A stretch of DNA of 64,000 nucleotides from Symbiodinium natans (taxonomy: Eukaryota > Sar > Dinophyceae > Suessiales > Symbiodiniaceae), in NCBI GenBank assembly GCA_905221605.1, contig CAJNDS010000521.1, forward strand, positions 41,001 through 105,000, read 5' to 3'. Of the stretch, positions 38,443 through 49,305 are shown piece after piece; within the stretch, counting starts at the first letter, position 1, and every line of letters begins with the position of its first letter. The notes under the pieces are model-generated. The model did not search any database. It saw only the letters and a list, made by a program, of their open reading frames with translations, and was not told the origin of the DNA. The translations under genes were made by a program, and so were the position numbers.

Positions 38443-40556
38443 ACTTCGAGCTCAGAAGGTGCCCTTGTCCGGATCCTGCCAGATGAGTGCAGCGACTTCA
38501 TCCCCTGGAGTGATATGGATGCGAACGACTGCCGGAAGTATGCTGAGCCGCTTGCTGACACCTTGCACATGTTTTAGCCGTCGGCATTCTGCAGTTGATG
38601 ATCCTGGTGTTTGTTGCCACCTGTTAAGACTTGCGGACGCTCGCAGTCAGGCCTGGGTGGTTGCTATCATGCCACGACCTGCGGAGTGTGGAAGAGCGCA
38701 TGGGGGACTTGGATGAGCGGCTTGACGCGAACCTGCGGCTTGGCGTCATTTCAGATTCACCCGGAACCTTCAGATGCGCATTCCCATACTCCAGGCTCCG
38801 GTAACCTTCAGCACGGTGGCTCGACTGGTAGGCGTAGGCGGGGCTTTTGACGAGGAGCCCGGGGTCAGCAAACGCAGATGTTCCACGTTCCCGATTCTGG
38901 CTGGAGTTTGAGGACGAAAGTCCTTCGATTGATCGATTGGTGGACATGCAAGCTCGCGCAGAGATCCGAAACCGAGGAAGTTGTCTCCGCGAGACGCATG
39001 CTGCGCCTGTGGCGGTTCCAACGCAACCGGACGCGCGCGGGCCATCAGCCGCCCGGATGAGAGGTGCATAGAGGTGCTGTTTCCGAAATTGGGGAGTGCC
39101 AACTTGGGGTCTTGGTGAGAGGCGCATCTTATGATTATGGGGTCTACATGCTGAATGGGTTCCTAACCGTCGTAAACTCCCAGATGTGCTGCTGTCAGTC
39201 TGATCTTGGCAATGAGTTCGGCAGTGTCTGAGTGGTTCTTTTCTGCGCAGCAGAGGCAGACTCGCAAGCGCGGTGTACGACACCCTGGAATCCATTGACA
39301 ACAGCCAAGAAGCTTCTCATGATGCTATCTTCCGCTGTTACAGTGAGATGTGAACGAACAGACCTTCAAGGTGTTTCAGCTTGCTAATTAGACGTGTCAG
39401 CCCCTAAGCCGCTGAAGGGAAGGGAACTGCTGTTTGGACTTCGTTCAGTGTGCAGCGCAGCAATTGCGAAGCATGTGGCAACCGCCGGCTGAGCACACAA
39501 GGAAGTGGAGTCCCAAATCCCGGCGTCCACCGTCGCGAGCCTCAGGGCTGTTCTGGATGGCACCGATGGTAAAGAGTTGCTGGAGAGTCGAAGCTGGACC
39601 TGCAGCTGGCTTTTCCGTTCATGAAATCTCCTAGGTGTCGGAGCTCTTTAGGAGACTCTACCGAGCATAAGCTGTTAAAGAGCGGGGGTTGTGTTCAGGG
39701 AGGTGCCCAGGACTTCTGCCGATGACCAACGAGGAGCTGGCTGCCGCCGGTGCCTAGCCTAGAATTTTTTTTATAGCAGGCGTCACTCTGTGGAAGGAGC
39801 CAGAAAATTCCTGAAGGTTCGAACCGGTTTGCTTGTACGGTCTTATGCTCCTGAGCCTTTGTGCAGCGATGCCCATTTAACCCTCGGCCCTTGGCCCTTG
39901 GTGGAATGCGGTGAAGCCTCTCCAGCTTCTGGTCTTCTCACATATGACTCGCATGAGTACCTTGCATGTGTGCCTTGCATGTGTGCTTGTGAGGACGCTT
40001 GGCAGGGGACAGCTCGGCCCACTTGTACTTCAGGAAGCCGCAGGCATTCCCTGTCACTGCGTGTCACACCTTTGTTGTGCAACTTTGAGACATCTCGAAT
40101 CTCGAACGGAGGAGCTGCTGCCGGCCCTCGAGCCTCACCTCTCAAAAGGGCACTAGAGTCACCAGAGTCTCACTCGAGTGCGCCCAAAGTGCGCCCAAGA
40201 CAAGGATAATTCAGGTTGTGCTTTGCTCGGCTCAGGAACTGCTGGTGGCTCTTTTTCCGTCCGCGTCTGCTGTGGAAGAAGAACGAGAGGCCAAGAACGC
40301 AAGCCCGGAAGACCAGCGCCAGTTGCAGGACCTCGACAATGCTTGCGATTTTTTGCTCATTCAAGTGGTAGCTGCAGACGACTGCATGGACGTAGACGAG
40401 CGCCTCAGTAGGTATTTGCCTGCGAGTGCCATTCATCCATGGAAAGTATTCAAGATAGACAGGTGTGCCGGAATGAGGGAAGATGGCTTCAAGAAGTGCT
40501 GCAATGAGTTGCTTGCATCCCCGCCAGTAGTTGCGGAGCTTTTCGGCAAGCGCTGA
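38443..40556 (+). CDS. Further exon-like frames of the same or a neighbouring gene, ending at TGA 40554-40556
   Basis: Protein-like pieces follow AG acceptors: 38443 on (SSSEGALVRILPDECSDFIP, after TTGCTCGCAG); about 38690-38790 (VEERMGDLDERLDANLRLGV); about 38879-39060 (two open frames, either possible); 39251-39345 (GRLASAVYDTLESIDNSQEA, after TCTGCGCAG); about 39502-39585 (KEVESQIPASTVASLRAVLD); and 40215-40556 (LCSAQELLVALFPSASAVEE ... CNELLASPPVVAELFGKR). The last is a good terminal exon. Exact borders were not determined. The product is helical and acidic, with no recognised domain. Confidence 0.4.
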
Positions 40557-41103
40557 GTCTACCGTCTGGTGCTTGAGGATGTTGAACAGAGGAATATGGG
40601 TGAGAAGCTCAGCCACCTGCGCAGTTGACCTGCGTAAGCGGACCGAAAGAGCAAAACTCATACGACAAGGCTCCACCTGAGCCAAGGTGACATCCACGTA
40701 GGCCACGCCGGCTTGGCAATGAATGCTGCTGTGGCCGTGCAACTTCTTTCCCACGTCATGATTCTTGGGCAGAGAAATGCCGAAGTTGTCGCCTCCTCTC
40801 TTTCATCCCGATGAGCCGAGGAGGGCTCTGAGCTGCTTGTGGAGGATTTACTTTATAGCGGCCTGGTGTGCAAGAAAGATTTCGCGCGTAAGCAAGGCCT
40901 CATCAGAAATCGAAATCGTTTGGAATCGCATCGTGACATGAGGAGCTGCGAGTAGTAGTGATTGTAGTGCACTGTTGGTAATGCCGGAGGTGCTCTTCGT
41001 GATTTGTGCCACGGCAGTGGTGTGGTGGGTCAACGTTCTGCGTGCCACGGCGACGAAAAATGTCAGTTGACTTAAATGAGGCGGCTGACAAATACAAAGC
41101 AAG

Positions 41104-41173
41104 CCCTAAATCCTAAACCCTAAACCCTAAACCCTAAACCCTAAACCCTAAACCCTAAACCCTAAACCCGAAA
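41104..41173. repeat. Interstitial telomere-like array (CCCTAAA)10
   Basis: Ten 7-bp units in a row, eight of them perfect CCCTAAA, with TCCTAAA as the second unit and CCCGAAA as the last. TTTAGGG is the plant-type telomere repeat and is also reported for dinoflagellates. Flanks on both sides look like ordinary genomic DNA, so this is internal, from a healed break, insertion of telomeric DNA, or an assembly join. Confidence 0.95.
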
Positions 41174-41395
41174 TGGTATTCCTCACTCAAGGAGTGCTCT
41201 GGTATGCTCTAGTGAGTCTAGTTCAGGCGTGGGCCAAACTCAAAGTTGAGCCTGAAAGACATTACCACGCATTGATGCTGGTGTGTGCGCGGACAAAGTT
41301 GTGAACTCTGAGCATGTGCACTGAAGCATGGTCTCTACGTGCGCGTGCGGCCAGGCAGGCCGGTGACGTATGTCGTCCTCCGAAGTCATGACACT

Positions 41396-41577
41396 TGGTC
41401 CGCAGGAAGGTGGTATTCCCCGAGGGTGCTAGCGTATGGCGTGAGCATGAGCTGGCGCGTAGGCCCAGGGAGTTCAGGCATCAGAGCAAAAAGGACTTCA
41501 TCAGATGTGGTCAGGAGAAGTTCTTTGGCAAGCAGCGGCAGATGGAAGAACCGGCCATCCTCGTGCCACTGGCTTGA
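41396..41577 (+). CDS. Candidate terminal exon
   Basis: After the acceptor GGTCCGCAG (ending 41405) the frame reads KVVFPEGASVWREHELARRP and continues REFRHQSKKDFIRCGQEKFF to TGA at 41575-41577. The composition is that of a basic, globular coding exon. It could be an alternative 3' end of the gene ending at 40556, or a separate gene. Product unknown. Confidence 0.35.
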
Positions 41578-42950
41578 TATCTAGACTTTTGCTGAGGATC
41601 AACATGTTGCGGGAGGTGCACTCTCATAAGGTACCAAGCAAAAACCGGTCCAGAGTGTCGAGTGTAGACAGCCAGCTGGCATGTTTGAACTGTGAGTTCC
41701 TTCCTCCTAGCAGCACCCTGGCAACCCGTGTGGTCAGACCCAGCCCGCAGACCTGAAACATAATTAGAAGTGGCACGGGGGGAAAGCAGGTGTGGCGCCA
41801 GTGTCAGCCAGGGGGATGCCAGGGTATTGCAGGGTTGTGCTTCAGGAGAGGGCAGGTGCAATCGTTGAGTACAAGGGGACGTTTTGACTTCTTCTTGTCC
41901 TTCTCAGGAACAACCGATTCAACTCGCAGAAGCTTGTTGGGTTCTTCCTTCCGACGGAGCGTGTCAGTGAGTTTGCAGCAGCTCTGGGAGGCGCTTTGCC
42001 GCAGGTGACCCAGGTGTAGGGGCATGGGTCGCTAGCATATCTGCAGCGGCCCAGTTAATAGAAGATGCCGATGTGAGATTGTGGGGGATATTGGGGGATC
42101 CTCGAAGTCCCGCACCTCAAGGATCACCTGGGGGTCATGTTACCGCTTCAGAGCCTCGCGCGGCGGCTTGGAGATCACTGGGACGCGTTCTGGAGCCGCT
42201 GGACTGTCAGGAAAATGGGAAAATGCCCGCGACTTGGGACTCTCTGCGCGTTGGTTGCTGAAAGGTTGCACGAGCCACGGTCTCATTATGTCATACGCAT
42301 TGTTTAGAAGCACAGGTAGAGTTTTTGAGAAACGGGCTGGTATGCGCCAACTGATTGCGCGCCATTGGTTCAAGTGTCGAAACATGTGAAGCAATGTTTA
42401 TACTACTATTATTGGCGAGTGTATATAAAGTTTTTTTTTTTTTGGGCGTCCTTTTGGGGATACAAGGAATATATAAACCCTACTTCATGTAGAGACTCTG
42501 AAGCTGCAGGGGCGGCGCTGTCGGGCTTTTAATGCACGACTCTGGGTCTCGGATTTCGTCCTTCTTTCTTGCAGAATCGACGACGAATCGTTGCCTGCAA
42601 TGCGCTGCTTTAGTTCTCCACGGAGGGGAGGGGGCAATTGAGTTCATGCATGAGCCGTCAACGTCTGCTCAGATTTTGGGCTGAAGCATTCCGCACAGCT
42701 TAGAAAACTTGGTGATTCCCTGCCGTTGCTGCCATGGCACTTGCTTCCCATTGGGTGTGGATTTGGCTCTCCTACGTCAGCATTGCCAGCTCAAGAGAGG
42801 CTCCTGGACCTGCTCGCGGCCCGGCCCAAACATGAAGACATTGCATGAGCTGCTGTGTGCTCTTGTTGTTCTGTTTTGGTATTCCCAAGCGACTTGACTT
42901 GTGAGGTGATGGCCTTGCGAGATTTGCAAGCAACGGCACTGACAACCAAG
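41578..42950. other. No recognised gene
   Basis: Only short frames. A T13 run lies near 42431 within an AT-rich patch (TATATAAAG and ATATATAAACC nearby). Nothing else is supported. Confidence 0.4.
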
Positions 42951-42952
42951 TC

Positions 42953-45030
42953 TTGCTCCAGAGGCAGTCCAAGACCTCCCGTGCCAGCATGAGCCCGGAA
43001 CCACCGGAACCAGCATTGGGAGCGCGTGGTGTTTTCAACTGGCGCTCTGCAAATTGGCGCTCTGCACAGCAAATCTCGCAGGGCGTCCAAGGGTTGCGGC
43101 AGCTGCTGTCCGAATACCAAGGGCAAGCTCAGGATCTGGCCGGTGTTGTTTCGCAGCTCGGCGACATCTCGTCGGACTTGCAGAACAAGGTTGATGCTAT
43201 CCAAGTCCAAGGTGGCGGAGCGCGCCGGCCGCGCCATCGAAACACGTTGCCGGGGCCTTGTGAGACCCACATGCCTCCTCAGGCGATCGTGAGGGGAACC
43301 TGCAACGAGTCCCAGCTCACTGGCAACTCAACTTGCGAGTTCACCATCACGAACCAGCAGAGCCAGGCTTCTGCCACGACGACCATCTTGCCAGGATGTT
43401 CGCTGTTCCAGGATAGCTTCCAGGAGTCTTGAACCCTGCCACAACACAAGCCGGGAATCGCATGAGCAGCTGAATACACATCATTCCCAAACAGTTCTTG
43501 CAACGGGGGAAGGTAAGGGAATTGAGAATGTGACCCGGCGAATCCCGGCGACACGCTCACTCATGGATATCGGTGGTTATCGGTGTGGCACGCTACCAAT
43601 GTCGACACTTCCGGGCGCGCGGGACGCTCTCGCTTAGGCGTGGTGCGCGCCGCAAACTCGTGGTTTTTCAGCACAGCAAGCGGCAGCTCTTTGTTTTCAA
43701 GTGAGAAGAATAGTGCCTGATTGCGAAGTGCGTGCCAACGGAGCTGTCCGGGCAGGCAACTTGGAACCATCCGGACTCTTCATTCTTCACTACATGAGAA
43801 GTGCACAAAGCTTCTGGAGCTCACGGCTCGCGGGGATGGAGCAACGATGAACAATGTAAGGTTTTCAGCGCGTGAATCGCACACGGAAAGCCTCGGGAGC
43901 TCGGTAGTACACGGAAAGCTTCCGGACTTCTCTGTGGGCCGAAACGCCATTCATCTTTGAGTACAAGACTTACAAGACTCGCATACAGAAAGTCTCCGGA
44001 GCTGTCGCAAACGGAAACTCCATGTTTCACTCGCAGAAATCGTGCGCGGAAAGCTTCCGAGGAGACGCGTCAGAAAGCACAGACGGAGGCCGTGTCAGAC
44101 TTACAAAACCAGAACATCAGGAACAAAAACCACCGGATTGGGAAGATTCTGTTTTCAACGCGCACCCTATCATCATGCGATTTCTAGGCCACGGCAAGGG
44201 AAACGGTGCCGGCCAATGCCAGCACAGTATCGTCCAAGTTCCAGGAGCTCTTCCTGTACTGCAACGACCTTGACGAAGAGCGCCGCGTGACGGCGACAAG
44301 CTGCGGCCATGGCACGGCCACCTTCGACCATCAGCTCGCTGCCTTCCGGAGCTCCGGCAATTGCACAGAGGTCGCCTGCGACTAGGCTCTGTTCAGTTCT
44401 GTGTCACGATTCAATTTTTAGATGTGGTTGAACTTTGATAGTTTTCTTAGGTTTCCTGCACATGCCCCAACAACTGGTCAACGGTGAACGCTTCTTTTCT
44501 TTAGAACACGGCCCCGACAGCCTTTTGAGGCGACGGCTCCGTCTACCGCCATCCCTGCACAGACGCTTGGCAAGGAACAGGGGCGGACCGCAGGGCAACC
44601 ATCAAGCTCCTTGTTTGACGTTGTGCATTTTCTTTTTGAATTCTGCGATTAACCAATCCAAAGCAACGTTCAAGCAGTTGTCTCTGGAACGAGAAGCATG
44701 AGAAACTCCGGCCAGGTTCCTGGCGCCGGCCAGCACTTGCGTCTACATCCTGCAGCAGCCTCAGGATGGACTGCAGGGCAACGAGTCGGACATCCTCACG
44801 ATTTCCTCTTCGGCGGCAACTCCGCCTCCTCCTGGGCCTTCTGGCGGACCATCTGGCGGACCATCCGGCGGACCATCCGGCGCACCTTCCGGCGGACCTT
44901 CCGGCGGACCCCCTCCGGGAGCACTGCTCCATGCGGGCACTCGGCAAGGCCGTGTCTGAGCTGCACTTCAGCTTCGCACTCGATGCTCAGCTCGTTCACT
45001 CGTTCGTGCTCTAACTTGAATGCTTTGCTT
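42953..45030 (+). CDS. 5' exons of a secreted-type Cys-rich protein gene (approximate)
   Basis: Protein-like frames on the plus strand lie upstream of the main exons: about 43000-43210 (QQISQGVQGLRQLLSEYQGQ, coiled coil), about 43250-43432 (CNESQLTGNSTCEFTITNQQ), about 44218-44385 (SKFQELFLYCNDLDEERRVT ... SGNCTEVACD) and about 44720-45014 (STCVYILQQPQDGLQGNESD, and SELHFSFALDAQLVHSFVL in another frame). They share Cys and Asn-x-Ser/Thr content with the downstream exons, which suggests an extracellular protein. Exon borders, and whether all belong to one transcript, are unknown. Confidence 0.35.
44838..44916 (+). repeat. 12-bp tandem repeat encoding a Pro-Ser-Gly-Gly linker
   Basis: About six units of CTTCYGGCGGAC/CATCCGGCGGAC. 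In one frame it reads (P-S-G-G)n with one P-S-G-A, preceded by TPPPPG. In other frames it gives R-T-I/F-R repeats. A linker between extracellular modules is the likeliest use. Confidence 0.75.
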
Positions 45031-45235
45031 CTATGATGAGGTCACGGTGCTTGGAGTGGCCGCTCAGGAAGCCTCGACAAGAGCAGAAAGTCCGCGCTGC
45101 GAATCAGCCAGCTCCGCAGTCGACTCCAGCGGCACGTGGCTCGCAAGCAGGCGCCTCACCCTCGCAGGCACCTGCATCACATCACCCACATTCTTTCCAA
45201 GAGGAAAAGTGCTAAGCGCGCCAGGGGCTTCGAGC

Positions 45236-46560
45236 TTTGCAGCTCTGGTGGGCTCGCGCTTCTCTCCCGGGCCCCCGATCTCTCCACTCCCGGCTTCTCA
45301 ACCGCAACCTTCTCAACCACAAGCAGCACCACCACAAGCACCACCTCCACAAGCAGTACAACAACGACAACAACTACAACGACACCTTGTCCCATACCCG
45401 TTTTTCAACAGTCAACGGGCACGATTGCCTGCTGTGCCCAAAGCAGCCTTCACTGTGGTGGTTGTGCCGAGCTTTCCAGCGACGGAGAGTGTGAGACATG
45501 TGCAGGAGGCCATGTGCGAACAGGCGATATCTGTGAAGCGTGCATCGACATGCCAGGTTGGCAGCTCGGGACTGACACTTGCTACTCTGCAAGCTGCGCA
45601 GATGAAAAGGTCAAGGGCTTCTCCTCCAATGAAGCATGCTGCAAATGTGGTGGCGGCCACCGGGCAGCAACCCCTTTCACCTACTTCGTGGGCGGCATCG
45701 TCCTGGGGGCCGACGCTTCTACTGTGGTGGGCTATCCGATCCCAAGGACTGCTTCGCACTATCTCTTGAACGAGGACTGCGAACTTACCAAGTACGGACT
45801 AACCATTGATGGTGCTACAGGTGAGCTTCAGCTTGCCGACACCTGCACGCAGGTGGGCTGCGGAACCATAACGGAGTCCTTTACCGTTTCCTGTACCATC
45901 ACAGCAAATCAGTCGGCATCACTCATGTCCTCAGCGGAGCTGGTGGTGTCTGGGCTCACGGGCTTCTCCTATCGAGCAGGACCCTTGATCTTCTATGAAG
46001 AAGGTGAATCCTACATGCCGACCTTCCATGCACCATCGTCTTCAACCCTCTCGTTCGACAGTTTGATCTGCTCCCCTGCTGATGTGTCCGCAGCCTTGAC
46101 ATTGAGCCCAAGCACGGGAGAGCTCGCGTGGGCGGAAGCTGCAACAGCTGTGGGCGGGGTTGCTGGCGTCCCAGGTGTGGGCTCCACAAAAGGTGCGATC
46201 TGCTTGGTAAGTGCGTCCTCGACCTCGACTTCGTCGAGCGTCATTGAGTACACAGCCCCTGTTGTGGTGCTGAGGCCAGAAGTGTGGAGTCTGCTTGGCT
46301 ACGGCTATGATGGAGCACTTTATGCCACTTTGGGAGAGGCGTCGATACTTCTTCGGCCAGTTGAGGAATCTGGCAAGCTTCCTCCCAGCCGTTTCTCAGC
46401 CCGCATCAATGCAGGATCCGATGGCTATGATGACAGCGCCTTCTCCTTCGACGTCCTGACAGGGTATGCCACATACAAGAACCACATATTGTTTCATCTT
46501 GATGTATCCACAGGCTCTTTCAGGCTTGGCTTGTGGTTTGCGTGCAAGTCTCATCTCTTC
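45236..46560 (+). CDS. Large Cys-rich secreted/surface protein, exon with Thr/Ser linker
   Basis: The frame opens with a mucin-like run (STTSSTTTSTTSTSSTTTT at about 45300-45390). This is followed by a Cys-rich module of about 85 residues (CCAQSSLHCGGC, CETCAGGHVRTGDICEAC, ACCKCGGG) and a beta-rich region (YPIPRTASHYLL, LTGFSYRAGPLIFYEEGESY). Poly-Thr linkers joining Cys-rich modules are common in dinoflagellate secreted proteins. The coding part probably ends near 46525, with the remainder to TAG 46561-46563 being intron. The next exon begins near 46612. No named domain is recognised. Confidence 0.6.
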
Positions 46561-46611
46561 TAGTCAAGCATCTGTCCCGACTTCGTCTGGCTTTGTGTTT
46601 CCTTTCCTGTG

Positions 46612-48219
46612 AGGCTCGAACCTTCTGCGGACCTCGCCGATGTCATGGAGAGCTCATCGACGCGCTCTGTACTGACAAGGACAGTCACCATTTTCGCCCA
46701 CTACGAGTGGCCCCCTGAGGGCTTTGGCCCTGTGTTGCAGCTGCAGCAGGACTTGAATGTGGAAGTCCGCGACTCCACATGCTGGGTGCCAGCAACACTG
46801 AGCTTTGCAGCGCAGGAAGTGCTGACGGGAGCAACCGACATTGCAAGTTGCAGGAGCCTTTGCCGCAGCCGTGGCCAGTGCACCCACGTCGCCTGGAGCT
46901 CCAGCCAATGCATCGAGTATGCGCAGTTGTGCACAGACAAGGAGGACCAGCTTTGTGTTCACCAGGACATCGACGTGACGGCTCGGTTGCCAGGCTGTGG
47001 TGAGAGGAGCGCATGCCTTAATCTGACGTTTGCTGATCACCATTACCTCTCTGGCGCATACTGCCCACATGCCGACAATGGGACGCATGGCCAGCTTTTC
47101 CTCAAAGTGGGTCGCACGGAAGAAGACTCGTTCTGGGCCGTGGCAAATGATGGCTCGTCGGATTGCGGCAAGCCATGGCTGTTGCGAAGACCTGACCCCG
47201 AAAACGATTTCCACAACGCCTCCGCGCAGTATGCTGAGCTTCATGGGGAAGTCGTGGCCTGCTTTGGCTCAGAGAATCAGGTCACAGAGGTGTTCCAAAA
47301 TGGTTCGGCATCGACCGATGCCTCAGTCGGAGAGGAGTCGGTCGAGGTGACAGTGGCGCTCTTCCTGCCCTCCTGTGCAGTACCCAATGTAACTCAAGCC
47401 CACTCCATACAAAAAGCATCCGACGACATGACTCCATCGGCAGAGGTCCAGGGCTTGATTCTGGATGACCCATCCACGGAAGCGGAGGACGACTTCTGGC
47501 TCCACCCTTGTCAGTGTGTCCCCCCTGCGTGGGGCAACGCTGCGCCGATATCTCCTGATGCCTACGATGAGATCCCAATGGGCAGCCAGAACCTCTTTGA
47601 GGCCATTCCCTTTGAGGTCGGCGGCGGGGCTTTCGTCTGCAAGCAGGAGTATCTCCTGGACATCTTCTACCTGGAGGCTGCGGAGGACAAGCAACTCGAG
47701 AGTTGTCAAGTCCATTGCTCACAGGACCAAAGCTGCGTATTCTTCTGGCATGGCCAAGTCGGAGAGGGCAGTGCGCAGTGCTGGACCTATTCGAGCTGTG
47801 AGACGCTGTATCGCCAAGTCGGCATATCTGGCATGCTGATGGCGTGGCCGAAGGACACGTATGTGTGCAGGATTTCGAATGCGCCGCTCTGCTGGCACGT
47901 CACGAAGCGACGTGAGTTTCTTCGGGCGGCCTTGCCATTGTCACTTCCCAGCTCCGAACTTGGCGTCTGTCTGCACCAGTCGCTCTTCGAGCAATGCGAC
48001 CAAAAGCTAATGCTGGGAGGCACCTCCGTGGAGTCCTGTGGCATCTGCAAGTACATTGCCGTTGACATGGCATTGCCAAGTCCAGAATCGCTTCTCAAGA
48101 CCCCCTTGCCTGCAGAATTCGCACATGGGGCGGTCGTGACGGCGAGGTGCTGGGATGAGCGCTACAGGCTGGGAGTTGCGGGCCAAAGGGGTTTGGGTTA
48201 CTGGAAGAAAGTGGATTGA
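46612..48219 (+). CDS. Large Cys-rich secreted/surface protein, second long exon
   Basis: The frame is 536 codons and protein-like almost throughout. It has paired Cys modules resembling PAN/apple-type folds: SCRSLCRSRGQCTHVAWSSS, and SCQVHCSQDQSCVFFWHGQV ending AQCWTYSSCETLY. It also has Asn-linked glycosylation sequons (LNLTF, DNGTH, HNAS, PNVTQ). PAN-like modules bind proteins or sugars outside the cell. The last codons, after HGAVVTARCW, may be intronic. Confidence 0.6.
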   Translation, partial: RLEPSADLADVMESSSTRSVLTRTVTIFAHYEWPPEGFGPVLQLQQDLNVEVRDSTCWVPATLSFAAQEVLTGATDIASCRSLCRSRGQCTHVAWSSSQCIEYAQLCTDKEDQLCVHQDIDVTARLPGCGERSACLNLTFADHHYLSGAYCPHADNGTHGQLFLKVGRTEEDSFWAVANDGSSDCGKPWLLRRPDPENDFHNASAQYAELHGEVVACFGSENQVTEVFQNGSASTDASVGEESVEVTVALFLPSCAVPNVTQAHSIQKASDDMTPSAEVQGLILDDPSTEAEDDFWLHPCQCVPPAWGNAAPISPDAYDEIPMGSQNLFEAIPFEVGGGAFVCKQEYLLDIFYLEAAEDKQLESCQVHCSQDQSCVFFWHGQVGEGSAQCWTYSSCETLYRQVGISGMLMAWPKDTYVCRISNAPLCWHVTKRREFLRAALPLSLPSSELGVCLHQSLFEQCDQKLMLGGTSVESCGICKYIAVDMALPSPESLLKTPLPAEFAHGAVVTARCWDERYRLGVAGQRGLGYWKKVD

Positions 48220-48519
48220 GGCCGATTGTGGGATCTAAGGTGCCAGGATTCAAAAGTGACGTCCCAGAGCCCGCCGCCCGAGTTCAAATAGAGTTCAACT
48301 CAGTAAAGCTGTGTTTGTTGCTGGCTTGGGGCTTTTTTTGGGAGGTCGCCTGCTGCAGAGCAAGCCGAGCTGCGGTGCGTCGCGGGCTCCTGGATCAACT
48401 CCGACGGTTCAAAAGGCTTGTCCAACTTCGAGCGCCTTGGACTCAACAAGTTTCTCCGGTTTTTCCGGCTTTTCCGGTCTGGGCTCGGAGCCTCGTGTTG
48501 GAGTTCAGGTGCGCAGCCT

Positions 48520-48810
48520 GCATCGAAGCTGTCAGCCATTGGCACAAGGACATGGCAGTCCGTGTGAAGGAAGAACTCTTCTTTGCGAGCCGCTGGATTC
48601 TGCAGCTGGGTTTGCGCGTGATCGAAGGCACCTACAACGTCAAGGACTCCACAGACACGGACTGCGAAAACTACGTCGCCCAGCTCACGGCCAGCGCGCC
48701 ACAAACCGTGCGCCAGTTCATGAGCACCGATTGCAGCTCCACGCAGTCCATGTGCCTGGCTTCCTCTTCCTCTTCGCCCGGTCTGGTGCTGGAAGACTGC
48801 AGTGAAGGTG
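48520..48810 (+). CDS. Large Cys-rich secreted/surface protein, short exon
   Basis: The frame reads VRVKEELFFASRWILQLGLR then VIEGTYNVKDSTDTDCENYV and LASSSSSPGLVLEDCSEG. It ends at a canonical donor AAG|GTGAGA at 48810/48811. The 5' border is not resolved. The preceding 300 bp is likely intron. Confidence 0.45.
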
Positions 48811-48950
48811 AGAATCAGCAGCTCTTGGATGCCAACGAGGCGAGCAAGGGAGCAAGCTCTCTAAAGCGAGTGCGCTAGTCAAAGCAGAGTAAGCAGATTG
48901 CAGGTAAGACTAGGTATTCCCGTTCCAGCTCTGACGTTTCGGTGCGCATT

Positions 48951-49240
48951 GGAGGTGTCCCAGCTGTTCGTGCAGCGATACAAGAAGGAGGTGGGCTCGG
49001 ACGAGGCGGTCAATGGAGACGCCAGTCCATCGGATTTCAAAGGCCTCCAGCTTACGACCTCTTGCGGTAGCAATCTGGTGGTCAGGGCCTTCCACTTTGG
49101 CCAGGGTGATGCGTCCGAGCCGACGTTGGGCTTGTCCAAGATCTGCACCGTCGCGGACCTTATGTCCAGTGAGCTGCAGGAATACTCTTTGCATCTTCGC
49201 GTGGCCATCCAAAATCAGCTGTACAGGAATCGGGGTGAAA
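48951..49240 (+). CDS. Large Cys-rich secreted/surface protein, short exon
   Basis: It begins after ATTGGAG (acceptor AG at about 48950) with VSQLFVQRYKKEVGSDEAVN and continues LQLTTSCGSNLVVRAFHFGQ and LSKICTVADLMSSELQ. The 3' border is uncertain. The frame closes at TAG 49303-49305, which is itself part of the next acceptor CTAG. Confidence 0.45.
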
Positions 49241-49305
49241 GAGCGCTTACTTGTAGCCAGAGTCTTCGACATTCTTTGACCTTACGGCTAGAGCAGCCCT
49301 GCTAG

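Noticed and set aside
45177-45395. Val-rich minus-strand frame
   Set aside because: It is the complement of the poly-Thr linker of the plus-strand gene.
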